Source: Thermoproteota archaeon
Lineage (GTDB): Archaea > Thermoproteota > Bathyarchaeia > Bathyarchaeales > Bathycorpusculaceae
Assembly (NCBI GenBank): GCA_012511995.1
Contig: JAAZFA010000228.1
Location: forward strand, 1-6,696
Direction: 5' to 3'
DNA: 6,696 nt
The notes under the pieces were generated by a model. The model was not told where the DNA came from. It saw only the letters and a program-made list of their open reading frames with translations, and ran no database searches. Positions within the stretch are counted from its first letter, which is position 1; every line of letters starts with the position of its first letter. A program made the translations under genes and the position numbers. Shown piece by piece: positions 1 to 6,269 of this stretch.

Positions 1-397
1 TAGGTTAGCAAGAGTAAAACCAACTGAGCGCATTACCTTTGAAATGTGATTTTTGGTCGCATATTCAATTATAGTTATTACATAAACTAAACGAATAGTT
101 AGGTCTATACTGCGAATCAATTTAGAAAAGATAGTTGTTAAATCACCAAGAACTTAATCAAGGTTATGTAGTGTCCTGAAACAAACACCACATTATCTAA
201 CTTTAAGCATTAGCTTCATTAATTGATTTTCTTTGAGCGCACAACCATTTACAGTTAGGTATCATCTTGAACACTGAATAGTAACTCGGTTAATTCGCTT
301 GCAAATCCCACAAGTTCCAGTGCATAGTAAAATCAGTATATATGAGATACTATAAGAAAAAAATCACACATATCAAATAATTAATAACCAATAATTG
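1..397. other. A/T-rich stretch without a recognisable gene
   Basis: I see no open frame of convincing length or composition on either strand, no tRNA-like cloverleaf and no regular repeat array. Stops are frequent in all frames. Small features are only suggestive: the octamer AGTTAGGT occurs twice (near 96 and 256), and a short AGTAT/ATACT inverted pair lies near 337-353. The stretch lies downstream of the glycosyltransferase gene and beyond its likely terminator, so it is probably intergenic or decayed sequence. Confidence 0.5.
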
Positions 398-457
398 CGG
401 TAAAAAAATACAAAAACAAAAGATAGATAAATCAACAGAGCTTTAACCGAAAAGCTC
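398..457 (-). terminator. hairpin plus T-rich tract downstream of the glycosyltransferase gene
   Basis: Positions 438-444 (GAGCTTT) and 451-457 (AAAGCTC) form a perfect 7-bp stem around a 6-base loop. Read on the minus strand, the hairpin starts 30 bases after the stop of the glycosyltransferase gene. It is followed by a long T-rich tract (complement of 398-430) with runs of four, five and seven T. Archaeal termination depends mainly on T-rich tracts, so the tract is the stronger evidence and the hairpin is supporting. Confidence 0.55.
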
Positions 458-486
458 CCAGTAATAATGGCAACTTCAAGGTTGAT

Positions 487-1851
487 TCAAAAAATTTTCT
501 GCAAAGTAAAGCTTCCTCTAAGTTTAGATAGTATGTAAAATAAGATTATAGAAAACAAACACCCGAAAATAGCCAAAAATATAATTCTCAGAGAGTCTAA
601 AGGCCAGATAGCATAAACAACACTTAGCAGATTGTTTCCAATCCAGGGTGCTAAAGGCAAAAAGAAGAAAGGCACTGGAAGATTTAACAGACAATAAACT
701 AAGGCAACCAAAGAAATGCCCCAATAAAGTGCACCCCTAACTTTACCACTTATATAAAGAATAATTAACATGGGAATTAACCAAATAAAAAATTGTTCAC
801 AAACAACTCTATACGAGAGAAATAGAGCACAGAGACTTAAAAGAAAAGCTAAATTTAAATCGAAAACCGGCTTTTTGAAACTAAATTTGCTGATTCGCCA
901 ATAAACAACACCCACAAAAACAGCTACAAGTAAAACTGAAAAAACAGCCATCGTAGAAACAAAATCAGCTGTAATAGTCAAATTAAAAAGACGATTTAAT
1001 AAAAATAAAGACCAATAACTAAGACCAAAACCTAAGGGTTCTACAACTGGGTCAATAGCAGCTGCAGAAAACAAGAAAAAGTCACTAAAAAAACTTATAG
1101 AACGATCAATATAGGGCAAAAAAATTAAAGCTGAACAACCGAAAAAGGAACCAAAAAATTTTAGTAAACTATTTCTTCTTTCTCCACTGATATATGCCTT
1201 GAACAAATAAATTATAATTGGAACCAAAAACAGCAAAGGATACAACTTTAAAGCCACACCAATACTAAGAGCCACGCCAGATAGAGCATACTTCTTTTTT
1301 AGTAGAAAATAAAAAGCAACTAAAGAAAACAATGCAGGCAGAGTATCCCACATACCCCATCCAGCGGAAATCCAAATTACAAAAGGATTCAAAAACCACA
1401 AAAAAGTAGCCTTCTCAGCAAGACCGTTATTACCAGTTAAAGCACCGACTATTTTGTACAGAAGCAAAGCTAATAAAACATCAGAAATTAGAAAAGGGAA
1501 CTTTACAATAAAATTGAAAAGTAAACCAGGAACCACTTCTACGTTATAAGCAGGATAAAAATCTAAAGCAGCTGGAAGAGAAACCATGGGCACAGCGCCA
1601 ACCCAAGATGGGAGTACACCAGCAAACAAATCATAGGAATATGCAACTGGAACCATTAAATAATGATACCAGAATGGTGGAAAATCCTGCAAACTAAAAA
1701 TGCCATTAGTCAATAAATCGTTTGCATTTTGGTACCAAGCATAAACATCAAAGGAATGAGCAGAAATAGGCATTAGTAAAACTCTGATAACAAGCCCAAC
1801 TGATAGTATACAAACCAACTTATGAGTGTGAAAAAAATTGAGAAGCTGCAT
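487..1851 (-). CDS. GT-C superfamily integral membrane glycosyltransferase (GT87/DUF2029 or PIG-M-like)
   Basis: A polytopic membrane protein of about 454 residues, predicted to transfer a sugar, often mannose, from a polyprenyl-phosphate donor on the outer face of the membrane. What I see: about ten hydrophobic segments; an early Asp after the first membrane segment (D36 in HSFDVYAWY), where GT-C enzymes place a catalytic or metal-binding acid; an NPFVIW...GWGMWDTLPALF block (residues 156-176) like the 'WGq.D...a.ll' block of this superfamily; a VALKLYPLLFLVP block (200-212) matching its 'a...K.yP.l..p' signature; and a late EQFFIWLIPML block (353-363). Numbering starts at the TTG at 1854. 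I prefer the adjacent ATG at 1851, although the nearest SD-like GGGGTGA lies more than 20 bases upstream, so the start is uncertain. It diverges from the surface-protein gene and has strong A/T-rich codon use. GT-C membership is well supported; the sugar and acceptor are unknown. Confidence 0.8.
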   Translation of the reverse strand: MQLLNFFHTHKLVCILSVGLVIRVLLMPISAHSFDVYAWYQNANDLLTNGIFSLQDFPPFWYHYLMVPVAYSYDLFAGVLPSWVGAVPMVSLPAALDFYPAYNVEVVPGLLFNFIVKFPFLISDVLLALLLYKIVGALTGNNGLAEKATFLWFLNPFVIWISAGWGMWDTLPALFSLVAFYFLLKKKYALSGVALSIGVALKLYPLLFLVPIIIYLFKAYISGERRNSLLKFFGSFFGCSALIFLPYIDRSISFFSDFFLFSAAAIDPVVEPLGFGLSYWSLFLLNRLFNLTITADFVSTMAVFSVLLVAVFVGVVYWRISKFSFKKPVFDLNLAFLLSLCALFLSYRVVCEQFFIWLIPMLIILYISGKVRGALYWGISLVALVYCLLNLPVPFFFLPLAPWIGNNLLSVVYAIWPLDSLRIIFLAIFGCLFSIILFYILSKLRGSFTLQKIF

Positions 1852-1880
1852 CAAATTTGGCGTTCTCAGTTTTTCACCCC

Positions 1881-1931
1881 ATTAATTACAATTACGTCTT
1901 TTTTTTCTGAGCCAATAGTAATTGTATTAAT
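1881..1931. repeat. imperfect inverted repeat in the divergent intergenic region
   Basis: The left arm at 1881-1895 (ATTAATTACAATTAC) is the reverse complement of the right arm at 1918-1931 (GTAATTGTATTAAT) apart from one extra T, giving 14 paired bases with one bulge. The 22-base spacer contains eight consecutive T on the plus strand. It lies 30 to 80 bases upstream of the glycosyltransferase start. It could be an operator for a dimeric regulator, a leader hairpin, or a terminator-like structure. The sequence alone does not choose between these. Confidence 0.6.
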
Positions 1932-2027
1932 GCGAAACAATTCACCCATTTAATATCCAACTAAGTTTCATCATAAACTCTACTGATAAGATATATTTTA
2001 CTATAGAAACAGTACTTAAAAAAAGCT

Positions 2028-2048
2028 AAATATAAATGCTTAAATAAT
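2028..2048 (+). promoter_or_regulatory. candidate TATA-box region for the surface-protein gene
   Basis: AAATATAAA at 2028-2036 and TTAAATAA at 2040-2047 both resemble archaeal TATA boxes. Transcription would start about 25 bases downstream, near 2060-2070, leaving a short leader before the candidate starts at 2084, 2102 or 2111. No Shine-Dalgarno match precedes those starts, which fits a short or leaderless transcript. The background is very A/T-rich, so chance matches are likely. Confidence 0.3.
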
Positions 2049-2101
2049 TAGGGTTTACAAAGTGTTGAATACTACCCTAAAAATTGAAAAATAATAAAAA
2101 A

Positions 2102-3310
2102 ATGATCCTAATGAAAAAGAATCACATTAAAACACTTATTATTGCCCTTTTAATCTTGATGCTATTCAATGGATCCATAGGCTATTTAATAGCATCTCAA
2201 GAGGAGAATATAGAAATTTTCACTTGGGTAAGTGTTGCTTTGACAGAGACTCAAGCCAACACTCTTGTTGATTTAGGATTTACTGATGTTGCATTACGTT
2301 ATAATGGACCTGAAGCGTTAGTTCTCAGTAAAACAATTTTGGAGAATTACGGGATAGATTATTGGCAACTGATTATTCCTTGGTGTGCTTACCCATATAT
2401 GACTGGTAACGAAACAGAGTTTCAGTTGGAGGGTGAAGGTTATGGCTACAGAATCAATGATCCCTCTGTAGCTGATGACTGCCACGTTCTCTTAATTTCT
2501 TTAACCAGCAGCGAATGGATAGAAATGCTGGATTTAATGCGTCTAGGAGAAAAAGAATTAATCTTAACTTTCTACGCTAATCAGGAAACATTAGATTTAC
2601 TAAGGACATATAATTTTAGTGGAGTAAAAGTGGATTTATATTGTCGCCCTAACGAATTCAACAGTGAATATTTGACTGAAGTATGCGAGTACGTAGATAG
2701 TTTAGGGGTATATCTATGGGTTTGGACGGATTACGGTTACACTTGGGAGTCAATAACTGAAGAAGAAATACGACTGGTATATCAGTACGCACAGGATTTC
2801 AAAGCAGAGAGGTTTTGTGTTTGGTTGGCAAATGAAACAGACGTATCTGAAATAGGCATGTATAATGCAAGTTTTCTTAATTACCCCGAAATCTGGGATT
2901 TGCTTCGTGAATGCAATAGTAAACTGAAGAGCGGTGAACGCATTTTAACTCTACCAACAGCTACACCAACTGTTGCACCTACAAATACGCCAACTCCGAC
3001 TAACACCCCTAGCCCTATACCGAATCCAACACCTACAATATCGCCTACACCCAGCCCGACGATAACGCCAACCCCTAACCCTACATTAACACCCAATCCA
3101 ACTCCATTCCCTACGCATACTTCAACACCCAGTCAGACTCCAATAGAAACATTCAAGCCCACTCAACAGGTAACTATTACACCCACTGAATCAGATAACA
3201 GGTCATATGCTGAAAACTATCTATATTACTTGTTTGTAGTAAGCGTGTTATTGGCAACAGCTTCTTTGGCGATAATAAAATTGAATAATAAAAAAATAAT
3301 TCATAAGTAA
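2102..3310 (+). CDS. cell-surface protein with exterior domain, Pro/Thr-rich stalk and C-terminal membrane anchor
   Basis: I do not recognise a named family. The frame opens at a TTG (2084); I prefer the ATG at 2102, giving about 402 residues, with ATG 2111 also possible. Numbered from the TTG, the layout is: Lys-rich N-terminus and hydrophobic segment (residues 16-37, signal peptide or anchor); a folded region (about 43-285) alternating short beta-like stretches with acidic helices and holding six Cys; a stalk (about 290-369) dominated by Pro-Thr pairs with Asn and Ser; a second hydrophobic segment (380-399); and a short basic tail. Five N-x-S/T sequons are visible (N109, N177, N250, N261, N372). 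The exterior domain has stretches such as GVKVDLYC and VYLWVWTDYG that could belong to a TIM-barrel glycosidase-like fold, but that is a guess. Bitopic display outside the cell is the robust inference. The divergent GT-C enzyme is a plausible partner in glycosylation. Confidence 0.75.
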   Translation: MILMKKNHIKTLIIALLILMLFNGSIGYLIASQEENIEIFTWVSVALTETQANTLVDLGFTDVALRYNGPEALVLSKTILENYGIDYWQLIIPWCAYPYMTGNETEFQLEGEGYGYRINDPSVADDCHVLLISLTSSEWIEMLDLMRLGEKELILTFYANQETLDLLRTYNFSGVKVDLYCRPNEFNSEYLTEVCEYVDSLGVYLWVWTDYGYTWESITEEEIRLVYQYAQDFKAERFCVWLANETDVSEIGMYNASFLNYPEIWDLLRECNSKLKSGERILTLPTATPTVAPTNTPTPTNTPSPIPNPTPTISPTPSPTITPTPNPTLTPNPTPFPTHTSTPSQTPIETFKPTQQVTITPTESDNRSYAENYLYYLFVVSVLLATASLAIIKLNNKKIIHK

Positions 3311-3803
3311 TTTTTAAGTCTATCCACAATCCGTTAGAATTACATTTAGGATGTTGTATTAATTTTCAAGTCTGAAATAGGAGTTCTAAATTCTTAATCT
3401 TAACGTTTAAAAACTATTTTTTCAAATTCTAAGTGATATTAAAATTATTGCTTCTATTTACAATGAAAAATTATTAGTGTGACATATCAATAATCAACAG
3501 AATAGTTACGGTTCTTTTATTAACTGAATAATCAATTGCTAAAACAAGTTTAAGTTAAAGAAAATCAAATTAAGAAGTAAAAAGAATAAACCGTCTTTAG
3601 CTTCTTTTATGAGAGGTATTTAAACTTACTAAATAAACAAAAGAAAAGTGTGAATTAGTTAGAAATGAAAGTTGAAATTTATATCAAAGATAAGCCAGTT
3701 CTTTTATCTGGATTCAATTACGAAATCTTTTTCGTCTACCAGCTTCAAAAGACTCTGTTTAAGTGTTCCTTTATAATTAGGAAAATTCTTTTCAGTTTGT
3801 ACT
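3311..3803. other. A/T-rich intergenic region, no supported gene
   Basis: T-rich runs directly after the surface-protein stop (3312-3316) and at 3417-3422 could end its transcript. A short plus-strand frame (3665-3856) begins with MKVEIYIKDKPVLLSG and has a TATTTAAA box about 45 bases upstream. Its second half becomes low-complexity Phe/Ser/Cys/Arg sequence and runs antisense over the 3' end of the basic small protein gene. It might be the stump of a lost gene, but I do not call it. No RNA gene is visible. Confidence 0.45.
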
Positions 3804-4022
3804 TCAGCTTTTCTTTTTGCCGCTGTAATGCGTCTTACGCTTCCGCTTGGCTTTAGGCCTTGGAACCTCTTGCTCAGTTGCATCTAAAAAAGCCTTGAAA
3901 CCTGAAAATATCCTTCCAATTTCGTCAACAGACTGTAACCACTTAACCTTGTCATACTCCTTTTTGGGCAACGCCAGCACCTCGCTAACCAACGACTCTA
4001 ACTTTTTAATGCTTTTGAACAC
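3804..4022 (-). CDS. small protein of unknown function with strongly basic C-terminus
   Basis: Seventy-two residues from a GTG start at 4022; an in-frame TAA only two codons upstream blocks an earlier start. The N-terminal 50 residues look helical and charged (FKSIKKLESLVSEVLALPKK, then a segment with KVKWLQ and FSGFKAFLDA). The last 20 are dominated by Lys and Arg (KAKRKRK...SGKKKS), suggesting nucleic-acid binding or an acidic partner. GTGA at 4033-4036 is a weak ribosome-binding match. It is last in the minus-strand cluster, 11 bases after the repaired end of the second RHH gene, so co-transcription is likely. I do not recognise a family. The amphipathic composition makes this strand much more credible than the Ser/Leu-rich frames opposite. 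Confidence 0.55.
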   Translation of the reverse strand: MFKSIKKLESLVSEVLALPKKEYDKVKWLQSVDEIGRIFSGFKAFLDATEQEVPRPKAKRKRKTHYSGKKKS

Positions 4023-4033
4023 GCCGGTTTAGC

Positions 4034-4463
4034 TCACATTAAACAGGTTCCAGAAGGCTTGATATCCACTTCGTTGAGGTCCCAACGGCTCATCCTAAAA
4101 AAAACGCTCAAACACAACAAGAGGATCAGGGAACTTTTCAGTTAAGTACTTTGCAGTCCACTTTCCGTTGTCATGCCAGAGCGTTTGCAATTCTGTACAA
4201 TCAACTTGGCACTTTTCTAGCATAAAATCGAGTACATCTGTTGGAATAAACAAGCCGCCTAGAATCCTATTGGTCTGCAGAACGTCAAAGAACTCAGCCA
4301 TCTCGTCGCTTCGGTACTTTAGCTTGTTTACCTTTATTGCTTGCTCAAGCAGTGTCTCGACTAGCTTGCTCATAGAGACACCCTCCTCTCTTGAAACCTT
4401 GGCTGCTGCATCAAGCAGGTTTTCTGAAACAGAAACTAACTTTTTTCCCTTAACTACTGCCAT
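4034..4463 (-). pseudogene. RHH-type DNA-binding protein, frameshifted paralogue 2
   Basis: An uninterrupted frame runs from ATG 4463 to a TAG at 4095 (122 residues). Residues 8-45 have ribbon-helix-helix form: a short strand (KLVSVS), helix, a turn at EEGVS, then helix (SKLVETLLEQAIKV). The remainder is helical and ends in FERFF at eight consecutive T (4097-4104 complement). Removing one T lets the frame continue with RMSRWDLNEVDIKPSG to a TGA at 4034-4036, about 142 residues in total. That extension aligns without gaps to the upstream paralogue: DPLVVFERFFRMSRWDL against DPISLYEMELKVFGWNI, sharing DP, E and W. An AAGGAG ribosome-binding match lies about 14 bases upstream. The start overlaps the upstream gene by 14 bases, indicating translational coupling. 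RHH proteins usually bind operators as dimers; the target is unknown. It may be an intact gene with a sequencing error, or a naturally shorter 122-residue protein. Confidence 0.65.
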
Positions 4464-5059
4464 CTACTTTTGTCTTCTCCTTAAGAGATGCCTCTAAGCG
4501 GATATTTCCTCGTCCTACTTCGTTAAACGTGATACTGTAGCCAGAGCCGTCTAATATTCCAAGCAGGTATTGATTAAACAGGGACGTGAAGTTTTTAGAG
4601 AATCGTGGACTAACCATGCGTATAGCAATTCTCTTTTCATGTCGGTCAAAAGTAAAGCTTGAGATGTTCCACCCGAAAACCTTCAGTTCCATCTCATAAA
4701 GGCTAATTGGGTCCTTTGCGCCTCGAGCGATATACCGCTTTGCTACCCAAATGCCCGCATCAAACCAGACTTTCAGTGTTTCCTCGCTTGCTTTTTTAAT
4801 GGCAATATCGGCGGTGTTGTAGAAGAGACTTTCTAGTACAAGTGTGAAGCTGGCGTCTTGGGCTTCTCTTGTTAACTCGTAGGCATCAACGGTTTCCCGC
4901 AGTGAGATACCCATGTCCTCAACTTTTATGGCTACCTCTAACAATTCGTTAACTAGACTAAAGAGTGTAAAGACCGCGCGTTGCTGCGATGGCACTCATC
5001 TTGTCAGCCAAGTCCTCCCTGGCAGCAAGCATCTTACGTCTTGTACCAGGAGCAACCAT
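4450..5059 (-). pseudogene. RHH-type DNA-binding protein with extra C-terminal domain, frameshifted paralogue 1
   Basis: The uninterrupted frame (GTG 4995 to 4450, 181 residues) lacks a credible start. A better one lies at ATG 5059, preceded by GAGGTGAG (5064-5071) about five bases away. Its frame reads MVAPGTRRKMLAAREDLADK and on to ATRG before hitting a stop. This supplies the missing first half of the RHH domain. Joining G29 to LVNELLEVAIKV needs a 15-base connection as in the paralogue, but 16 bases are present (4957-4972), so one base is extra. Dropping the A at 4968, for example, gives GLSLFSLVNELLEVAIKV, parallel to GVSMSKLVETLLEQAIKV of paralogue 2. The repaired length is about 202 residues: RHH (about 8-47), a helical middle with WFDAGIWVAKRY, then a C-terminal alpha/beta-looking domain with VSPRF and GRGNIRLEA that paralogue 2 lacks. 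It is first in the cluster. Function is inferred only as DNA binding. Confidence 0.7.
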
Positions 5060-5063
5060 TCTA

Positions 5064-5071
5064 CTCACCTC
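5064..5071 (-). promoter_or_regulatory. Shine-Dalgarno site that fixes the start of the first RHH gene
   Basis: The minus strand reads GAGGTGAG, a near-complete match to the archaeal 16S rRNA 3' end, about five bases before ATG 5059. It decides the start against the GTG at 4995, which has no such site. It also shows that the reading frame was broken after the gene was established. Confidence 0.75.
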
Positions 5072-5113
5072 TACATACAGCGGGGGAACTTTAAAATGAT
5101 CTATAGAGGCGGG

Positions 5114-5126
5114 TATAATTTTAAAT
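5114..5126 (-). promoter_or_regulatory. candidate TATA box for the RHH cluster
   Basis: The minus strand reads ATTTAAAATTATA, about 55 to 65 bases upstream of ATG 5059. That would put transcription start near 5090-5095 and leave a leader of roughly 35 bases holding the ribosome-binding site. It lies just inside the proposed left end of the decayed insertion sequence, so the element may have brought or replaced the promoter. It rests on motif and spacing only. Confidence 0.35.
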
Positions 5127-5149
5127 CTAGTTAGCACCTATTTGTCACT

Positions 5150-6028
5150 ATGGAAGCCTGTGAAGCCCTCAGGCTACCCATCAACAAAGCAACAGTACCA
5201 GCCAAACCCAAAAGAAACCTGGAAACCCCAGATACAAACAAGTCAAACCACTCAGAGTGTTAGTATACACTAGACTAAAAGGCCTAAACAATGACGCATA
5301 AATAGTTAAACACCTAAAAAAAGCACCCATGGACAACTAAAACACTTGAATCAACCACTATACCAGACAGAACCACAATTAACAGATAGCAAAGACACTA
5401 CACTACCTAAGCATTCTAAAAGAGGTTTCCACAAAGACAACCAACCAACATTCTTCAACTCACTATTCCAACAACGAATTGCAGACATCAATTCAACACC
5501 ACTACTTGACCTCATTGACATGGAAGCAGCTTGAGGCTACACAAACAAAGGAAAGTTCAGGGGCTTTAAACTGTACGCCGCCGTTAACCAGCTTGGATTG
5601 CCACTGCAAGCACTCGTTACACCCGGTAACCGCTTTGATGGACCGTTTCTTCCCAAGCTGATTGAAGATTTAGAAGCAGATTACGTTTCAGCTGACACAA
5701 CTTACAGTTCTAAACGGAATTTTAAAGCTACCAGAGACACTGCTGCAAGGCCTCTTATAGCTGATAACCCCCAGAAAGAGGAGAAAGCGCTGCAAAATCG
5801 AGTCGGATGCGTTTTTGAGAGCTAAGCGTTATGTAGTTGAGCAGTTCAATGGGCATCTTAAGAGTAATGTTTTGGGTGGGTGTTGGGTTAGGCCTAAGGG
5901 GTTTGGTTTAGAAGGCAGCGATGGTTTTGGCTGGTTTGAATTTTTATGATGCTAAAACAATGAGAGCTATTGTTGTTGGCAAGGAAAACCTAAAGGAGCA
6001 TAAGCAAGTACTGGGCTTGACTCAATAA
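5150..6028 (+). pseudogene. transposase remnant, DDE (DDE_Tnp_1, IS4/IS5-like) with multiple frameshifts and stops
   Basis: The protein can be followed through changing frames. From ATG 5150 comes a Lys/Pro-rich start. About 5227-5325 gives NPRYKQVKPLRVLVYTRLKG (TAA at 5299). About 5336-5480 gives TKTLESTTIPDRTTINR, followed by TAG at 5387 where Trp is expected, then two further stops. About 5484-5820 gives NSTPLLDLIDMEAA, a TGA at 5532 where Trp is expected, then GYTNKGKFRGFKLYAAV, LVTPGNRFDGPFLP and YVSADTTYSSKRN. About 5803-5890 gives KRYVVEQFNGHLKSNVL. About 5900-6028 gives KAAMVLAGLNFYDAKTMRAI, with TAG at 5909, ending at TAA 6026. The block order is that of DDE transposases: first acid in 'DSTPL', second in 'ADxxY', Glu in 'VEQFN'. 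The first acid reads Asn here, while the second Asp and the Glu remain. At least four frame changes and six in-frame stops make it non-functional. It points opposite to the flanking minus-strand genes. Confidence 0.85.
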
Positions 6029-6083
6029 CAAAGGCATGGAACCCTCGAAGACACCAACCCAATGGTATTCACAGGTACCCGCC

Positions 6084-6269
6084 CAGACTCGCCTAAAGGA
6101 TAAGTTAACAACCAACCTAATAAAAAATTAATTGCGCACACTTCTATACTTTAAATAAATTTTTGACACACAAGCGTTCAGTAATTAGACAATGATTGTT
6201 TTAAGGTATCGTTTGATACTTACAGGCACCCTTTTTTGTATACAAATTATGATCCAAAACGCTCAGGGT
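6084..6269. other. intergenic region with a small hairpin
   Basis: No gene is visible between the insertion-sequence remnant and the thioredoxin reductase stop. AGGTATC (6204-6210) and GATACTT (6215-6221) form a 7-bp stem, including one G-T pair, around GTTT. It is about 50 bases beyond the reductase stop, and six T follow on the plus strand (6232-6237). A 10-base palindrome TTGTATACAA lies at 6236-6245. These could contribute to termination of either neighbour, but the support is weak. Confidence 0.35.

Larger units (their letters stand above)
5108..6083 (+). mobile_element. decayed insertion sequence (IS4/IS5-like), tentative ends
   Basis: A transposase remnant fills most of the interval. 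GGCGGGTA at 5108-5115 and its reverse complement TACCCGCC at 6076-6083 flank it and could be what remains of the terminal inverted repeats, giving an element of about 976 bases. Outside these eight bases the ends do not match well, and no target-site duplication is visible, so the boundaries are provisional. The element body is well supported; the ends are not. Confidence 0.4.

Noticed and set aside
2881..3096. Minus-strand frame encoding a Gly/Val repeat protein
   Set aside because: It is the antisense reading of the Pro/Thr-rich stalk; its repeats are a by-product of the plus-strand codons.
2950..3190. Possible tandem DNA repeat or CRISPR-like array in the Pro/Thr region
   Set aside because: The ACN-CCN pattern follows codons with varied third bases and Asn/Ser/Ile interruptions. 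There are no constant repeats with unique spacers.
3665..3856. 63-residue plus-strand frame with an upstream TATTTAAA box
   Set aside because: It loses protein-like composition after about 35 residues and runs antisense into the basic small-protein gene. It might be a gene stump but cannot be supported.
4168..4497. Plus-strand Ser/Leu/Cys-rich frame opposite the RHH genes
   Set aside because: It is the antisense shadow of the two RHH paralogues, whose reading frames align to each other and have ribosome-binding sites.
4913..5134. Plus-strand frame across the start of the first RHH gene
   Set aside because: It is antisense to the recovered RHH N-terminus and its control region, with no protein features of its own.
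5346..5534. 62-residue plus-strand frame as an independent gene
   Set aside because: Its first two thirds are out of the transposase frame and its end falls in the transposase DDE region. It is a fragment of the remnant.
5598..5825. 75-residue plus-strand frame as an independent gene
   Set aside because: It carries transposase blocks (PGNRFDGPFLP, YVSADTTYSSKRN), so it is an internal piece of the decayed transposase.
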